NCBI RefSeq assembly: GCF_003751445.1
Contig: NZ_RJUU01000001.1
Location: 4,407,001-4,471,000 of the forward strand
DNA: 64,000 nt
Direction: 5' to 3'
DNA from: Streptomyces sp. 840.1
GTDB taxonomy: Bacteria > Actinomycetota > Actinomycetes > Streptomycetales > Streptomycetaceae
Shown in pieces: positions 19,216 to 28,947 of the stretch. Positions within the stretch are counted from its first letter, which is position 1. Each line of letters starts with the position of its first letter. The notes under the pieces were generated by a model. That model had not been told where the DNA came from, searched no databases, and worked only from the letters and a program-made list of their open reading frames with translations. The translations under genes and the position numbers were made by a program.

Positions 19216-19926
19216 TCAGCGCATCTTTCCGCCGCGCGGCATCCGCATGCCCTTCGGCATCGGGCCCTTCGGCAGCGGCATGTTGCTCATCAGGTCGCCC
19301 ATCGCGCGCAGCCGGTCGTTGGCCGCGGTCACCTGCGGGCCGGTCAGGACGCGCGGCAGCTTCAGCATCTTGGTGCGCACCTTCTTCAGCGGCACCTGGC
19401 CCTCGCCGTTGCCGACGATGATGTCGTGCACGGGTACGTCGACCACGATGCGGGCCATCTTCTTCTTCTCGGCCGCGAGCAGGGACTTCACCCGGTTCGG
19501 GTTGCCCTCCGCCACCAGCACGATGCCCGCCTTGCCCACGGCGCGGTGTACGACGTCCTGGCTGCGGTTCATCGCGACCGCGGGGGTCGTGGACCACCCT
19601 CGGCCCACGCGGTCCAGGACGGCCGCCGCAGCGCCCGGCTGGCCCTCCATCTGCCCGAAGGCGGCCCGCTCGGCACGCCGTCCGAAGACGATCGCCATCG
19701 CGAGGAGGGCGAGCACGAAGCCCAGGATGCCCACGTAGATCGGGTGGTTGATCAAGAAACCGATCGCGAGGAGGACACCGAAGGTGACGATTCCCACACC
19801 CGCGACGACAAGACCGATCTTGGAGTCGGTCCGCCTGGTCATCTTGTAGGTCAGGGCGATCTGCTTGAGCCGCCCCGCGTTCTCGGCGCTGTCCGCGCCT
19901 TCAGTGGATTTTGCCTTCCTCGCCAT
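19216..19926 (-). CDS. DUF4191 family membrane protein
   Basis: 236-aa protein with two adjacent transmembrane helices near residues 36-80 (IGLVVAGVGIVTFGVLLAIG and YVGILGFVLALLAMAIVFG) joined by a short INHP loop, then a cytoplasmic, basic domain containing FGQMEGQPGAAAAVLD and GWSTTPAVAMNRSQDVVHR. The C terminus is Met/Pro/Gly/Lys-rich (PLPKGPMPKGMRMPRGG). The family is restricted to actinobacteria and normally lies beside lipA; its function is unknown. Start ATG 19926. Confidence 0.9.
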   Translation of the reverse strand: MARKAKSTEGADSAENAGRLKQIALTYKMTRRTDSKIGLVVAGVGIVTFGVLLAIGFLINHPIYVGILGFVLALLAMAIVFGRRAERAAFGQMEGQPGAAAAVLDRVGRGWSTTPAVAMNRSQDVVHRAVGKAGIVLVAEGNPNRVKSLLAAEKKKMARIVVDVPVHDIIVGNGEGQVPLKKVRTKMLKLPRVLTGPQVTAANDRLRAMGDLMSNMPLPKGPMPKGMRMPRGGKMR

Positions 19927-19945
19927 GCAATGAAGTTTACGTGGC

Positions 19946-20146
19946 CTAAGAACGGTGCTCGGCCACGGCCTCCAGTACGGACTCGGACTCGACCCGGTCC
20001 TTTGCCCGGCGGCGGTCCTCCAGGACGGCCGTCCAGGCGTTGCGACGGGCCGTGGCCTGGCCGCTGCTCAGCAGCAGCGACTCGACGGCGCGGAGGGCAT
20101 TGGTGACGGTCGGAATGGCTGTGGCGCGTACCGGCGCGGCCTGCAT
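19946..20146 (-). CDS. Small conserved Streptomyces protein of unknown function
   Basis: 66-aa helical protein (TNALRAVESLLLSSG, then RRNAWTAVLEDRRRAKDRVE), with a highly charged C-terminal half and no Cys or membrane segment. It lies between lipA and the DUF4191 gene, a position where I recall a similarly sized ORF in other Streptomyces, and codon third positions are GC-rich. GAGGGGA precedes ATG 20146 by about eight bases. No function is known. Confidence 0.7.
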   Translation of the reverse strand: MQAAPVRATAIPTVTNALRAVESLLLSSGQATARRNAWTAVLEDRRRAKDRVESESVLEAVAEHRS

Positions 20147-20352
20147 CGTGGAAGTCCCCTCGGAACGGATGCGCGGACTGAGCGGCGCTCAGTGGGCGGA
20201 CTGTGTTGCGCGGACTGGATACGGAAGCTGCGTGGGCAGTGGCGGCTGAACCACTGCGCTGCGTGCATCCAGGGTCACTGCTCGGTGTTACCAGCGCATG
20301 ACCGGTCGGTCAAACACCAATGAAACCTTGATAGCGGCGCCGCGCACGTCGG

Positions 20353-20398
20353 CGCGGCCCATCCGCGCCTCCGACCTGCGAGGAGCGGACGGGCCGCG
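20353..20398 (-). terminator. lipA terminator hairpin
   Basis: 19-base arms (20353-20371 with 20380-20398) pair with two mismatched or G-U positions around an eight-base loop; stem starts CGCGGCCC. It lies about 60 bases past the lipA stop on the minus strand. Confidence 0.6.
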
Positions 20399-20456
20399 TC
20401 GAATCAGCTGTTACTTCTCAGTAGCTTCTTGTGCCCGGTTTCACACGGGCCGTGGG

Positions 20457-21419
20457 CTACGCGGTGGGCACGGCGGCGGCGCCGCGCCGCTCCATCGCCT
20501 GCTGGAAGAGCCGGCCCGCGCGGTACGAGGAACGGACCAGCGGCCCGGACATCACACCGGAGTAGCCGATCGCGTCGGCCTCGTCCTTGAGTTCCACGAA
20601 CTCGTGCGGCTTCACCCAGCGCTCGACCGGGTGGTGGCGCGGGGTCGGCCGCAGGTACTGGGTGATCGTGATGAGCTCGCAACCCGCGTCGTGCAGGTCC
20701 CGCAGGGCCTGGCTGACTTCCTCGCGGGTCTCGCCCATGCCGAGGATCAGGTTGGACTTGGTGATCAGACCGGCCTCGCGGGCCCGGGTGATGACCTCCA
20801 GGGAGCGCTCGTACCGGAAGCCGGGGCGGATCCGCTTGAAGATCCGCGGCACCGTCTCCACGTTGTGCCCCAGCACCTCGGGGCGCGAGGCGAAGACCTC
20901 GGCGAGCTGCGCGGGCTCGGCGTTGAAGTCGGGGATCAGCAGCTCCACCTTGGTGTGGCCGCCCTCCCGCTCCGCCGTCTGCGCGTGGATCTGGCGCACG
21001 GTCTCCGCGTACAGCCAGGAACCGCCGTCCTCCAGGTCGTCGCGGGCGACGCCGGTGATGGTGGCGTAGTTCAGGTCCATCGTGACGACGGACTCACCGA
21101 CGCGACGGGGCTCGTCCCGGTCCAGCTCCTGGGGCTTGCCCGTGTCGATCTGGCAGAAGTCGCAGCGCCGGGTGCACTGGTCGCCGCCGATGAGGAAGGT
21201 GGCCTCGCGGTCCTCCCAGCATTCGAAGATGTTGGGGCAGCCCGCCTCCTGGCACACCGTGTGCAGACCCTCGCTCTTCACGAGCTTCTGCAACTGGTTG
21301 TACTCGGGGCCCATCTTCGCCCGCGTTTTGATCCACTCGGGCTTCCGCTCGATGGGGGTCTGGCTGTTCCGGACCTCAAGGCGCAGCATCTTGCGCCCGT
21401 CGGGTGCGACAGCGGACAC
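20457..21419 (-). CDS. lipA: Lipoyl synthase LipA
   Basis: Radical SAM enzyme that inserts two sulfurs into octanoyl groups on E2 and GcvH lipoyl domains. 320 aa. Start GTG 21419 is chosen because AAGGGGAG lies seven bases upstream and the product then opens as [17 protein letters not shown], like other Streptomyces LipA proteins; the frame continues to 21467 without a ribosome site. Auxiliary [4Fe-4S] motif [12 protein letters not shown], radical SAM motif CTRRCDFC and the C-terminal RSSY are intact. lipB lies just upstream on the same strand (132 bases), and the client E2 gene sucB is in this window. Confidence 0.97.
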   Translation of the reverse strand: MSAVAPDGRKMLRLEVRNSQTPIERKPEWIKTRAKMGPEYNQLQKLVKSEGLHTVCQEAGCPNIFECWEDREATFLIGGDQCTRRCDFCQIDTGKPQELDRDEPRRVGESVVTMDLNYATITGVARDDLEDGGSWLYAETVRQIHAQTAEREGGHTKVELLIPDFNAEPAQLAEVFASRPEVLGHNVETVPRIFKRIRPGFRYERSLEVITRAREAGLITKSNLILGMGETREEVSQALRDLHDAGCELITITQYLRPTPRHHPVERWVKPHEFVELKDEADAIGYSGVMSGPLVRSSYRAGRLFQQAMERRGAAAVPTA

Positions 21420-21551
21420 TCCGGCACTCCCCTTTGCTTTCACTGCATTGGATTCTTCGGCGAACACCAGGGTACGCCCGTAGTTCGTACGGCTTTACGT
21501 CTGGCCAACCTGTGGCCGGCAGGGCCTATTCCCGGAGCGGTACTCCGAGCG

Positions 21552-22364
21552 TCATGCCGTGGCCACGGCATCGGCCGGGCGCTCGATGACGCGCGGAGCG
21601 AGCTCGGCGTTCTCCAGGACGTCCCGCAGGTGCCTCTCGACGACCGGGAGCACGTCCGTGATCGTGAGGTCGCGGCCCAGCTCGTAGGCCAGTGAGGTCA
21701 CGCCCGCGTCCCGGATCCCGCACGGCACGATCCGGTCGAACGAGGTGTTGTCCGGGTTCACGTTGAGCGCGAAACCGTGCATCGTCACGCCCTTGGCGAC
21801 CCGGATGCCGATCGCGGCCAGCTTGCGGTCCTCGCGGCGCTGGCCGGCGTTGGACGGGGCGTACTCGGGGCCGTTCAGCCGGGCGTCGAACTCCTCGTCC
21901 TGGAGCCTGGGGTCGAAGTCGAGCGAGAGGCCGCCGATCGCCGGGCGCTGCTCGACCGGGTCCCCGAGCACCCAGACGCCGCTGCGGCCCTCGACCCGGC
22001 TGGTCGCCACCCCGAACTCGGCGGCCGTACGGATCAGCGCCTCCTCCAGCCGGCGCACGTGCGCGACGACGTCGACCGGGCGCGGCAGCTTCTGGATCGG
22101 GTAGCCGACCAGCTGGCCCGGCCCGTGCCAGGTGATCTTGCCGCCGCGGTCGACGTCGATGACCGGTGTGCCGTCCAGGGGGCGCTCACTGTCGGCGGTG
22201 CGCCGGCCGGCCGTGTAGACGGGCGGGTGCTCCAGCAGCAGACAGGTATCGGGGACGGTGTCCTCGAACCGTGCCGCGTGCACCTCGCGCTGCTTCTGCC
22301 AGGCCTCCCGGTAGTCGACGGATTCCTCGCCGAATCCCAGACGGACGAACCGAAGCTCAGTCAC
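21552..22364 (-). CDS. lipB: Octanoyltransferase LipB
   Basis: Moves octanoate from acyl carrier protein to lipoyl domains, the step before LipA. 270 aa from GTG 22364 (AAAGG eight bases upstream; opens [11 protein letters not shown]). Conserved [28 protein letters not shown], the catalytic Lys in [10 protein letters not shown] and the acyl-Cys in [13 protein letters not shown] are present. Probably co-transcribed with lipA. Confidence 0.97.
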   Translation of the reverse strand: MTELRFVRLGFGEESVDYREAWQKQREVHAARFEDTVPDTCLLLEHPPVYTAGRRTADSERPLDGTPVIDVDRGGKITWHGPGQLVGYPIQKLPRPVDVVAHVRRLEEALIRTAAEFGVATSRVEGRSGVWVLGDPVEQRPAIGGLSLDFDPRLQDEEFDARLNGPEYAPSNAGQRREDRKLAAIGIRVAKGVTMHGFALNVNPDNTSFDRIVPCGIRDAGVTSLAYELGRDLTITDVLPVVERHLRDVLENAELAPRVIERPADAVATA

Positions 22365-22630
22365 GGCAGCAGCCTTTCTCCTTGCGGCGCCGGGGAGCCG
22401 GGGGGTGCCCCGTCGCCACGGCACCATGCACCGAATCGCGCCTCCCGCAACTGTACGACCGGCCGACCGGGAGCGGCCGGGCAGGTGGTTCGCGTCAGCT
22501 TCTCCGCAATCCTCACACGATCGGATGAATGTGAAGCGAAGGTGGCCGAGGTCGCCCCGGAGGCCGCTAAATTCGCGCCGTTCCATAAGGGCTGCCCGCC
22601 CGGCCCCGAAGGCAGGAGACCGTACAGCTG

Positions 22631-24241
22631 ATGTCGGAACGACCTCCGCAGCGCACGCCCAACCGCCGACTCGCCTCGCTCATCACCGAAGCCGGATTCT
22701 CCAACGCCGGCCTCGCCCGCCGGGTGGACCAGCTCGGCCTCGAACACGGCCTGGACCTGCGGTACGACAAGACCTCCGTGACCCGCTGGCTGCGCGGACA
22801 GCAGCCGCGCGGGACCACCCCGGCCCTGATCGCGGAGGTCTTCACCCGGCGGCTCGGGCGCAGACTCTCCGCCCAGGATCTGGGCCTGGACGCCTGCGCA
22901 CCCGTCTACGCGGGCCTGGAGTTCGCCGCGACGCCCGCCGAGGCGGTCGACATCGTCAGCGGGCTGTGGCGCAAGGACTCCGGCAGCCATGCGGAGCTGC
23001 GGAAGATCGCCTTCACCCCGGCAGGCCTGGTCGTCCCCAGCCGGGACTGGCTGATCGGCCGGGCGGACGAGTGGGTGGCGCGCGGCGGCTACGGCACAGG
23101 AGTGAACGGGCACCCCGGAGGCGCCGGGCTCGCCGGTGCCCTCGGCGCGGTCCCCGAGCAGGGCGGGCCCCCCGGCCCCGGCGGCCGCCCCGGTCCGCGG
23201 GGACCCCTCCCGCCCCGGCCGCCCGGCCCTCCGGCGGCCCACGGCCTGCCGGGCGCCCCCGTCCCGCCGCACGCGCCGGGCGGCGGCCCAGGCGCCCCGG
23301 GCGTCCCCCGGCAGCGGCAGACCGACCGGGGCTCGGGCCAGAAGGTCAGCAGCGGCGACGTCGCCGCGCTCAGGTCGGTCGCCGAGCTCTTCCGCACCCT
23401 GGACAACGCCTACGGCGGCGGCCACGCCCGCCAGGCCCTGGTGCGCTACCTGGAGCACGAGACGGAACCGATGCTGCGCGGCACCTACGGCGAGGCCACC
23501 GGCCGGCGGCTGTTCGCCGCCGCCGCCGATCTGACCCGACTCGCGGGCTGGACCTCGTACGACATCGCCGCGCACGGGCTCGCCCAGCGGTACTTCGTGC
23601 AGTCCTTACGGCTGGCCCAGGCCGCCGGGGACCGCGCCTACGGCAGCTACGTACTGATCACCATGAGCCGGCAGGCCGTCTACCTCGGGCACGGCCGGGA
23701 GGCGGTGCAGCTGGCGCGCGTCGCCCAGCAGGGCATCGGCTCGGCGGCACCGAACGCGGTACTGGCCCTGCTGCACGCGGTCGAGGCGCGCGGCCACGGG
23801 GTGCTCGGGGAGGCCAAGGCCTGCGTGGCGTCGCTGGCGCGGGCCGAGCGCGCGCTGGAGGTCTCCCGGCCCGGCGACGAAGTGCCGCACTGGGCGCGCT
23901 ACTTCGACGAGGCCCAGCTCGCCGACGAGTTCGGGCACTGCCACCGGGACCTCCAGCAGTACCGGGCCGCCGCCCAGCACGCGGAGCGCTCGCTGCAGCT
24001 GCGGGCCCCCGCGTACGCCCGCAGCCGGCTGTTCTGCCGGGTGGTGCTGGCCTCCGCGCGGCTCGGGCTCGGAGAGCTCGACCAGGCCTGCCGGCTGGGC
24101 GCGGAGGCCGCCCAGCAGGCCGCCGAGATGCGATCGGTGCGCGCCACCGAGTACGTACGGGACTTCGAGCGCCGCCTCGAACCGTTCCGGGACGCCGCCC
24201 CGGTGCGCGGGTACCGGGAGCGGGTCGCCGCGCTCGGGTGA
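22631..24241 (+). CDS. Large HTH/TPR regulator (NsdA-like), with TTA codon
   Basis: 536-aa Streptomyces regulator. The N terminus (about 10-95) has a helix-turn-helix-like segment around [19 protein letters not shown]. Residues about 157-232 are an almost pure Pro/Gly/Ala linker. The C-terminal half (about 245-500) is alpha-helical with TPR-like repeats ([44 protein letters not shown]). This layout resembles NsdA, a negative regulator of differentiation and antibiotic production; the assignment is by resemblance only. A leucine TTA codon at 23606-23608 suggests dependence on the bldA tRNA. Divergent from lipB, convergent with the FAD oxidoreductase (14 bases). Confidence 0.8.
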   Translation: MSERPPQRTPNRRLASLITEAGFSNAGLARRVDQLGLEHGLDLRYDKTSVTRWLRGQQPRGTTPALIAEVFTRRLGRRLSAQDLGLDACAPVYAGLEFAATPAEAVDIVSGLWRKDSGSHAELRKIAFTPAGLVVPSRDWLIGRADEWVARGGYGTGVNGHPGGAGLAGALGAVPEQGGPPGPGGRPGPRGPLPPRPPGPPAAHGLPGAPVPPHAPGGGPGAPGVPRQRQTDRGSGQKVSSGDVAALRSVAELFRTLDNAYGGGHARQALVRYLEHETEPMLRGTYGEATGRRLFAAAADLTRLAGWTSYDIAAHGLAQRYFVQSLRLAQAAGDRAYGSYVLITMSRQAVYLGHGREAVQLARVAQQGIGSAAPNAVLALLHAVEARGHGVLGEAKACVASLARAERALEVSRPGDEVPHWARYFDEAQLADEFGHCHRDLQQYRAAAQHAERSLQLRAPAYARSRLFCRVVLASARLGLGELDQACRLGAEAAQQAAEMRSVRATEYVRDFERRLEPFRDAAPVRGYRERVAALG

Positions 24242-24255
24242 GCGCGTCCCGCTCC

Positions 24256-25605
24256 CTAGGCGGCCTCGGGCAGCGCGGCGGTGCTTCCGTGTCCGGGCCG
24301 TACACCCAGGTCGGCGAGGATCGCGTCGGCCGCCCGGCGGGCCGAGGACAGCGCGCCCTGGACCGTGCTCGTGTCGCGGTGGTCGCCGCACACGTACAGC
24401 CCCGCGAGCAGCCGGACCTGGCGGTGGGGGTCGTGCGGGGCCGCCATCGCGGGCACCGCCTCCGGGTCGTGGTGGACGGCGAGCAGCTCCCAGTCGTCGG
24501 TCGGCGTGCCGTACAGCACGGCGAGGTGGGCCAGGACCGCGCGGTCCAACTCGGGCGGCGGGGTGCCGAGCACCGTCGAGCTGACCAGCGTCCGGCCGTG
24601 CGGGGCGCGCGCCGGGTCGACCTCGCTCATCACCGCGGTGTGCGCGACCGGGCCCGAGCGGTCGGCGTCCAGCACCAGTGACGCACCGGTCGGCGGGGGA
24701 GCGGGGGCGGTGTGGTGAAGCACCGTCACCGGGTGGAAGGACGGCACCCGCAGACCGGGCAGCAGTTCGGCGGCGGCACCCGCGCCGGTGGCCAGCAGCA
24801 GTGAGCGGCAGCCCAGTTCGCCGTGCTCCTTGGTGCGCACCGAGGTGATGTCGGCGGCCGTGACGTGCACGCCCGTGCGCACCGTGCCGGGCGGCAGCGC
24901 CGCCGCCAGCAGCTCGGGCAGGGTGCCCGAACCCCCCGACGGTACGCAGAGCCTGCCGCCGGCGTAGTCGCGCAGCGCGAGATCGGCGCACCGGCTGGAC
25001 GTGGTGAGCGCGGGGTCGCTGAGCAGCGCGGTGAGCAGCGGGCGCACGAAGCCGTTGAGCGTACGGGGGGACAGGCCGCGGCCGGACAGGGCCTCCAGCG
25101 CGGTCCGTTCGGGCCTGGCCAGCACGCGGGCCCGGGGGGTGGCGGCGAGCCGGGACAGCGCCGCGCCGAGCCTGGCCTGTTCGATCGCGCCGCCCATGGC
25201 CCCGGTGATGGCCCCGCCGAGCGGCGCCCTGGGGGTACTCGCGAGGGCGCGCGCCGCCTTGAGAGCGCCCCGGGCGTTGCGCGCGCCCCGGGTGCTCCGT
25301 ATCTCGCCGGTGCGCTGGCGGCGGCCCTCGCTGTGGACGAGCACGCCGGGGGAGAAGTTCCGCAGGACGAGCTCGCCGAGCCCGGGTGTCGCGTACAGCT
25401 CCGGGTAGGAGGTGTTGAGGAGCGGGCCGATGAGGTCGAGCCGGAATCCGTCCACCTCCTCGGTCATCATCCGGCCGCCGACCCGGGGGCCGGCCTCCAG
25501 AACGCTGACGCTCACTCCCGCGCTGGTCAGCTGGTGAGCCGCTGCCAGGCCGGCGATCCCGGCCCCGATGATGACGACGTCCGCGTGGTGTGCCGTGCTG
25601 AGCAC
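24256..25605 (-). CDS. FAD-dependent oxidoreductase (amine oxidase/protoporphyrinogen-oxidase-like)
   Basis: 449-aa flavoprotein. GTG 25605 has GGGAGGG just upstream; the open frame to 25665 lacks a ribosome site. The dinucleotide motif VVIIGAGIAGLAAA is followed by the GR-type motif (LEAGPRVGGRM), and the C terminus has GLYVCGDHRDTSTVQGALSSAR, the flavin-binding end typical of phytoene desaturase/protoporphyrinogen oxidase relatives. Substrate unknown. Bases 25606-25866 upstream show no gene. Confidence 0.87.
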   Translation of the reverse strand: MLSTAHHADVVIIGAGIAGLAAAHQLTSAGVSVSVLEAGPRVGGRMMTEEVDGFRLDLIGPLLNTSYPELYATPGLGELVLRNFSPGVLVHSEGRRQRTGEIRSTRGARNARGALKAARALASTPRAPLGGAITGAMGGAIEQARLGAALSRLAATPRARVLARPERTALEALSGRGLSPRTLNGFVRPLLTALLSDPALTTSSRCADLALRDYAGGRLCVPSGGSGTLPELLAAALPPGTVRTGVHVTAADITSVRTKEHGELGCRSLLLATGAGAAAELLPGLRVPSFHPVTVLHHTAPAPPPTGASLVLDADRSGPVAHTAVMSEVDPARAPHGRTLVSSTVLGTPPPELDRAVLAHLAVLYGTPTDDWELLAVHHDPEAVPAMAAPHDPHRQVRLLAGLYVCGDHRDTSTVQGALSSARRAADAILADLGVRPGHGSTAALPEAA

Positions 25606-25866
25606 GTGCCCTCCCCGAGTCGGCGCGATTGGTGGGAGGGTTTTGCCCTCAACAGGCCACCGCAATGCGCGAGTTCGGCATGAGGCTAGAAGCGCGGCCG
25701 GTTATCGGCGCAGTCGCGCGCACCGGGGCACCGGTGCACGGGGTCGCACATTCGTCTGAATCGGTCTACGGGTGGGGTCCCTGGCGTCGCTGGGGCTCGC
25801 GGGGCCCGGGAACCGCGGCGGCCGGGGCGGCGGCGGGCCCGCCGCCGTGGTTCGCGCGGGGCCGGA

Positions 25867-26766
25867 TCAGCGCAGTGCCGCCCGGATGGCGGCGTCGATC
25901 CCCGGGAAGGCGAACGAGAAGCCCGCGTCCAGCAGCCGCCCCGGCAGCACCCGCTGACTGCCCAGCACATCCCCGGCGAAGTCGCCCAGGGCGATCCGCA
26001 GCGCCGGCGCGGGCGCGGTGAAGAGCGTCGGCCGGCGCAGCACCCGGCCCATCGCCGCCGTCACCTCGGCGTTGGTGACGGGGTCGGGGCCGGTCAGGTT
26101 CACCGCCCCGGACAGCTCCGGGGTGTCGAGGATGTGCCGCATGGCCGCGATGTGGTCGTGCAGCGCGATGAAGCTCCAGTACTGCCGCCCGTTGCCCATC
26201 CGCCCGCCGAGTCCCGCCCGGAAGAGCGGGAACAGCCGCCCCCAGGCGCCGCCCTCGCGGGCGACGACCAGTCCGGTGCGGGCGTGCACGGTCCGTACCC
26301 CCGCCTCCTCGGCGGCGGCCGTGGCCTCTTCCCACTCCACGCACACCGACGGCAGGAACCCGTCCCCGGGCGGGGCGCTCTCGTCGACCGCCCGGTCGCC
26401 GGTGTCGCCGTAGAAGCCGATCGCGGAACCGGCCAGCAGCACCTTCGGCGGGGTGTCCAGCGAGGCGACGGCATCCGCGATCGCGGCGGTGCCGAGCACC
26501 CGGCTGTCCCGGATCTCCCGCTTGTACGCCTCGGTCCAGCGGTGGTCGCCCACCCCGGCCCCGGCGAGGTGGACGACCGCGTCGCAGCCCACCAGCCCGG
26601 CCACGTCGACGTAGCTGCGCTTCGGGTCCCACTCCACCTCGTCGCCCGACCGGGCCGGGTGCCGGACCAGCCGGACCACCTCGTGCCCGTCGGCCCGCAG
26701 GGAGCGCACCAGGGCCGCTCCGATGAGTCCGGTCGATCCGGTGACGGCGATACGGGAGTGCGGCAT
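25867..26766 (-). CDS. TIGR01777 family NAD-dependent epimerase/dehydratase-like protein
   Basis: 299-aa extended-SDR fold protein. N-terminal IAVTGSTGLIGAALVRSL binds the dinucleotide; VVHLAGAGVGDHRWTEAYK and LLAGSAIGFYGDTG are the family signatures, and the C-terminal domain of unknown function (GRLLDAGFSFAFPGIDAAIR) is complete. Bacterial members are linked to cell division in some organisms, but the reaction is not known. Divergent from the GNAT gene with 44 bases between. Confidence 0.9.
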   Translation of the reverse strand: MPHSRIAVTGSTGLIGAALVRSLRADGHEVVRLVRHPARSGDEVEWDPKRSYVDVAGLVGCDAVVHLAGAGVGDHRWTEAYKREIRDSRVLGTAAIADAVASLDTPPKVLLAGSAIGFYGDTGDRAVDESAPPGDGFLPSVCVEWEEATAAAEEAGVRTVHARTGLVVAREGGAWGRLFPLFRAGLGGRMGNGRQYWSFIALHDHIAAMRHILDTPELSGAVNLTGPDPVTNAEVTAAMGRVLRRPTLFTAPAPALRIALGDFAGDVLGSQRVLPGRLLDAGFSFAFPGIDAAIRAALR

Positions 26767-26810
26767 GGGGCCATCCTGCCGTACCCGAGGCCCGGAAGGG
26801 GCGTGGCACA

Positions 26811-27347
26811 GTGGCCCGCATGTCCGAGATCCACGCCCATCCGGCCCATTCCGTCCGCCCCTCGGCCGCCTCCGACGAGGCCGCCCTCAGCGAACTCGAC
26901 CGCGCCACCTGGTCGACGCTGCATGCCGTGTCGCCCCGGCCGCAGCCCCCGTACGACCCGTTCTTCGACGACACCCACCGGCCGCCGGACTTCCTGGTGG
27001 CCGAGGTGCGGGACGCGGCCGGCGGGATACGGCTGGCCGGGTACACCAGGCTGGTCCCGCCGACCCCGCTGGCCTGCAACGCGCACGTACGCCAGATACA
27101 GGGCCTGGCCGTGGCCGACTGGGCCCGCGGCCGGGGGATCGCCAGGGCGCTGCTGCGGGCGGCGATGGCGGCGGCGCGCGAACAGGGCGCGAACCGGATG
27201 ACCCTGCGGGTGCTCGGGCACAACACGCCCGCGCGTGCGCTGTACGAATCGGAGGGGTTCGCCGTCGAGGGAGTGCTGCCCGGTGAGTTCTACCTGGCCG
27301 GCCGCTACGTCGACGACGTGCTGATGGGACGCTCGCTCGCCCCCTGA
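26811..27347 (+). CDS. GNAT family N-acetyltransferase
   Basis: 178-aa acetyltransferase. The acetyl-CoA loop RGRGIARALL sits in motif A (about residues 104-113), followed by the motif B helix and ALYESEGFAVEGVL. GTG 26811 has AAGGGG nine bases upstream; ATG 26820 is an alternative start that lacks one. Acceptor unknown. Similar genes neighbour many Streptomyces core operons without clear linkage. Confidence 0.88.
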   Translation: MARMSEIHAHPAHSVRPSAASDEAALSELDRATWSTLHAVSPRPQPPYDPFFDDTHRPPDFLVAEVRDAAGGIRLAGYTRLVPPTPLACNAHVRQIQGLAVADWARGRGIARALLRAAMAAAREQGANRMTLRVLGHNTPARALYESEGFAVEGVLPGEFYLAGRYVDDVLMGRSLAP

Positions 27348-27365
27348 GCCGGCCGGTGTGCCCGG

Positions 27366-27995
27366 TCAGCGGTTGAACAGCCGCATTCCGCCGGTGAGTT
27401 GGTGCAGGCAGCGCACCGCGAGGTCGGCGGGGGAGCCGGCCCCGGTCGCCGGGGCGTCCGTACCCGCCCACGTCTCCAGGGCCACCCGGACCGCGTCCGT
27501 GGCGGCGGCCGCGGCGAGCCGGACCTCCAGGGGGTCCGCCGCGTCGCCCGCCAGTCGGGTCAGCACCGGCAGCAGCCGCTCCTCCGAGTCCTGGTTGACC
27601 CGGTACCAGACGGCCCGCAGCGCCGGATCGTCCTGCGCCGCCCGCAGCAGCCCGCGCGTCTGGCCGAGCTGCTCCGCGGCGTACTCGTCGCCCGGACCGA
27701 GCGCGTCCGTCACCGCCCGCTCCAGGACCCCGGCGAGCGGGGCGCCCGGCTCCGCCGCTTCGAGCAGCGCCTGCCAGCGCTCGGCGCCGCCGGTGAGCAG
27801 CGGCCCCACCGCGTCCTGCTTCGAGCGGAAGTAGCGGTAGAAGGTGCGCAGCGCGACGCCCGCCCGGCGGGCGATGTCCTCGGCCGTGGTGCCGTCGGGC
27901 CCGCGCTCGGCGAAGAGCGCGGCGGCGGCCCGTGCGATGTCCAGCTGGGTCGCTGCCTTGCGGCGTTCGGTGAGTGACGGCTGCGGCGGGTTCAT
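27366..27995 (-). CDS. TetR family transcriptional regulator
   Basis: 209-aa repressor-type protein. The DNA-binding domain occupies about residues 12-60 ([35 protein letters not shown]); the rest is a divergent ligand domain with several Trp. ATG 27995 was chosen over the longer frame because it starts just ahead of the HTH. Divergently transcribed from the SDR gene 28135, and an inverted repeat in between (28056-28072) is a candidate operator, so it likely controls that gene. Confidence 0.9.
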   Translation of the reverse strand: MNPPQPSLTERRKAATQLDIARAAAALFAERGPDGTTAEDIARRAGVALRTFYRYFRSKQDAVGPLLTGGAERWQALLEAAEPGAPLAGVLERAVTDALGPGDEYAAEQLGQTRGLLRAAQDDPALRAVWYRVNQDSEERLLPVLTRLAGDAADPLEVRLAAAAATDAVRVALETWAGTDAPATGAGSPADLAVRCLHQLTGGMRLFNR

Positions 27996-28055
27996 TCCCC
28001 GCAGTTTACCCCGGCCGGGCCCTCCCTGCATCGATTGGGTACACACAATGCCGTC

Positions 28056-28072
28056 GTGGCAAAACGTGCCAC
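28056..28072. promoter_or_regulatory. Candidate TetR operator in the divergent intergenic region
   Basis: GTGGCA-n5-TGCCAC, a perfect 6-bp inverted repeat with five-base spacer, halfway between the divergent TetR and SDR starts (60 and 63 bases away). TetR-type repressors usually bind such a site next to their own gene. Unverified. Confidence 0.45.
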
Positions 28073-28134
28073 CTAGGCGTACGGTGGACAGGCAACTGAC
28101 TGTCACCGGGGGATTCGAGATCGGGAGACCTCAT

Positions 28135-28905
28135 ATGAACCGCTACGAAGGCCGACGCGTACTCATCACCGGCGCGGGCTCCGGCATCGGGCAGGCCACC
28201 GTCCACCGCGTCCTCGCGGAGGGCGGCCTCGTCGTCGCCGCCGATGTCAGCGAGGCCGGGCTGCGGGCCACGTACGCCACGGCCGAGGCCGACGGCACCG
28301 CCGGCCGCCTCACCACCGCCGTCCTCGACATCTCGGACGAGACCGAGGTACGCACCGGTGTCGCCGCCGCGGTGGCCGCCCTCGGCGGGCTGGACGTGCT
28401 GGTCAACGCCGCGGGCATCCTGCGCTCGGAGCACACGCACAAGACCTCGCTGGAGTTCTTCAACAAGGTCATCGCGGTCAACCTCACCGGCACCTTCCTG
28501 ATGATCCGGGAGGCGATACCCGCACTGCTGGCGGGCGACAGGCCGGCCGTCGTGAACTTCTCCTCGACGTCCGCGAGCTTCGCGCACCCCTACATGTCGG
28601 CCTACGCCGCGAGCAAGGGCGGCATCCAGTCGATGACCCACGCGCTGGCCGCCGAGTACAGCAAGCAGGGGCTGCGCTTCGCCGCCGTGGCGCCCGGCTC
28701 GATCTCCTCCGACATGACCAGTGGCAACGGCCCGGGACTCCCGGCCGACGCCGACATGTCCCTCTTCGTGAAGCTGGCCCCCGCGCTGGGCGAGGGCTTC
28801 GCCAGCCCGGACACCGTGGCGGGCGTCGTCGCGATGCTCGGTTCGCAGGACGGCGCGTTCATTACCGGTACGGAGATCCGCATCGACGGCGGCACCCACT
28901 ACTGA
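28135..28905 (+). CDS. Classical SDR family oxidoreductase
   Basis: 256-aa NAD(P)-dependent dehydrogenase/reductase. ATG 28135 follows GGGAG; the longer frame runs antisense to the TetR gene. The glycine motif TGAGSGIG, NAAGIL, catalytic Ser (NFSSTSASF) and YAASK are intact, with an IRIDGGTHY end close to 3-oxoacyl-ACP reductase and 3-alpha-hydroxysteroid dehydrogenase relatives. The divergent TetR gene suggests an inducible function, perhaps turnover of a xenobiotic or lipid-like ligand; substrate not known. Confidence 0.9.
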   Translation: MNRYEGRRVLITGAGSGIGQATVHRVLAEGGLVVAADVSEAGLRATYATAEADGTAGRLTTAVLDISDETEVRTGVAAAVAALGGLDVLVNAAGILRSEHTHKTSLEFFNKVIAVNLTGTFLMIREAIPALLAGDRPAVVNFSSTSASFAHPYMSAYAASKGGIQSMTHALAAEYSKQGLRFAAVAPGSISSDMTSGNGPGLPADADMSLFVKLAPALGEGFASPDTVAGVVAMLGSQDGAFITGTEIRIDGGTHY

Positions 28906-28947
28906 CCGGGACGGGGCAGGGGAGCGGGAGCGGTCGCGCGGCGGGGC

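Noticed and set aside
21420..21467. Longer LipA start
   Set aside because: No Shine-Dalgarno; GTG 21419 has AAGGGGAG at proper distance and matches known LipA starts.
22405..24681. 758-codon frame over the TPR regulator
   Set aside because: Arg/Pro/Gly-only translation in another frame of a better supported gene.
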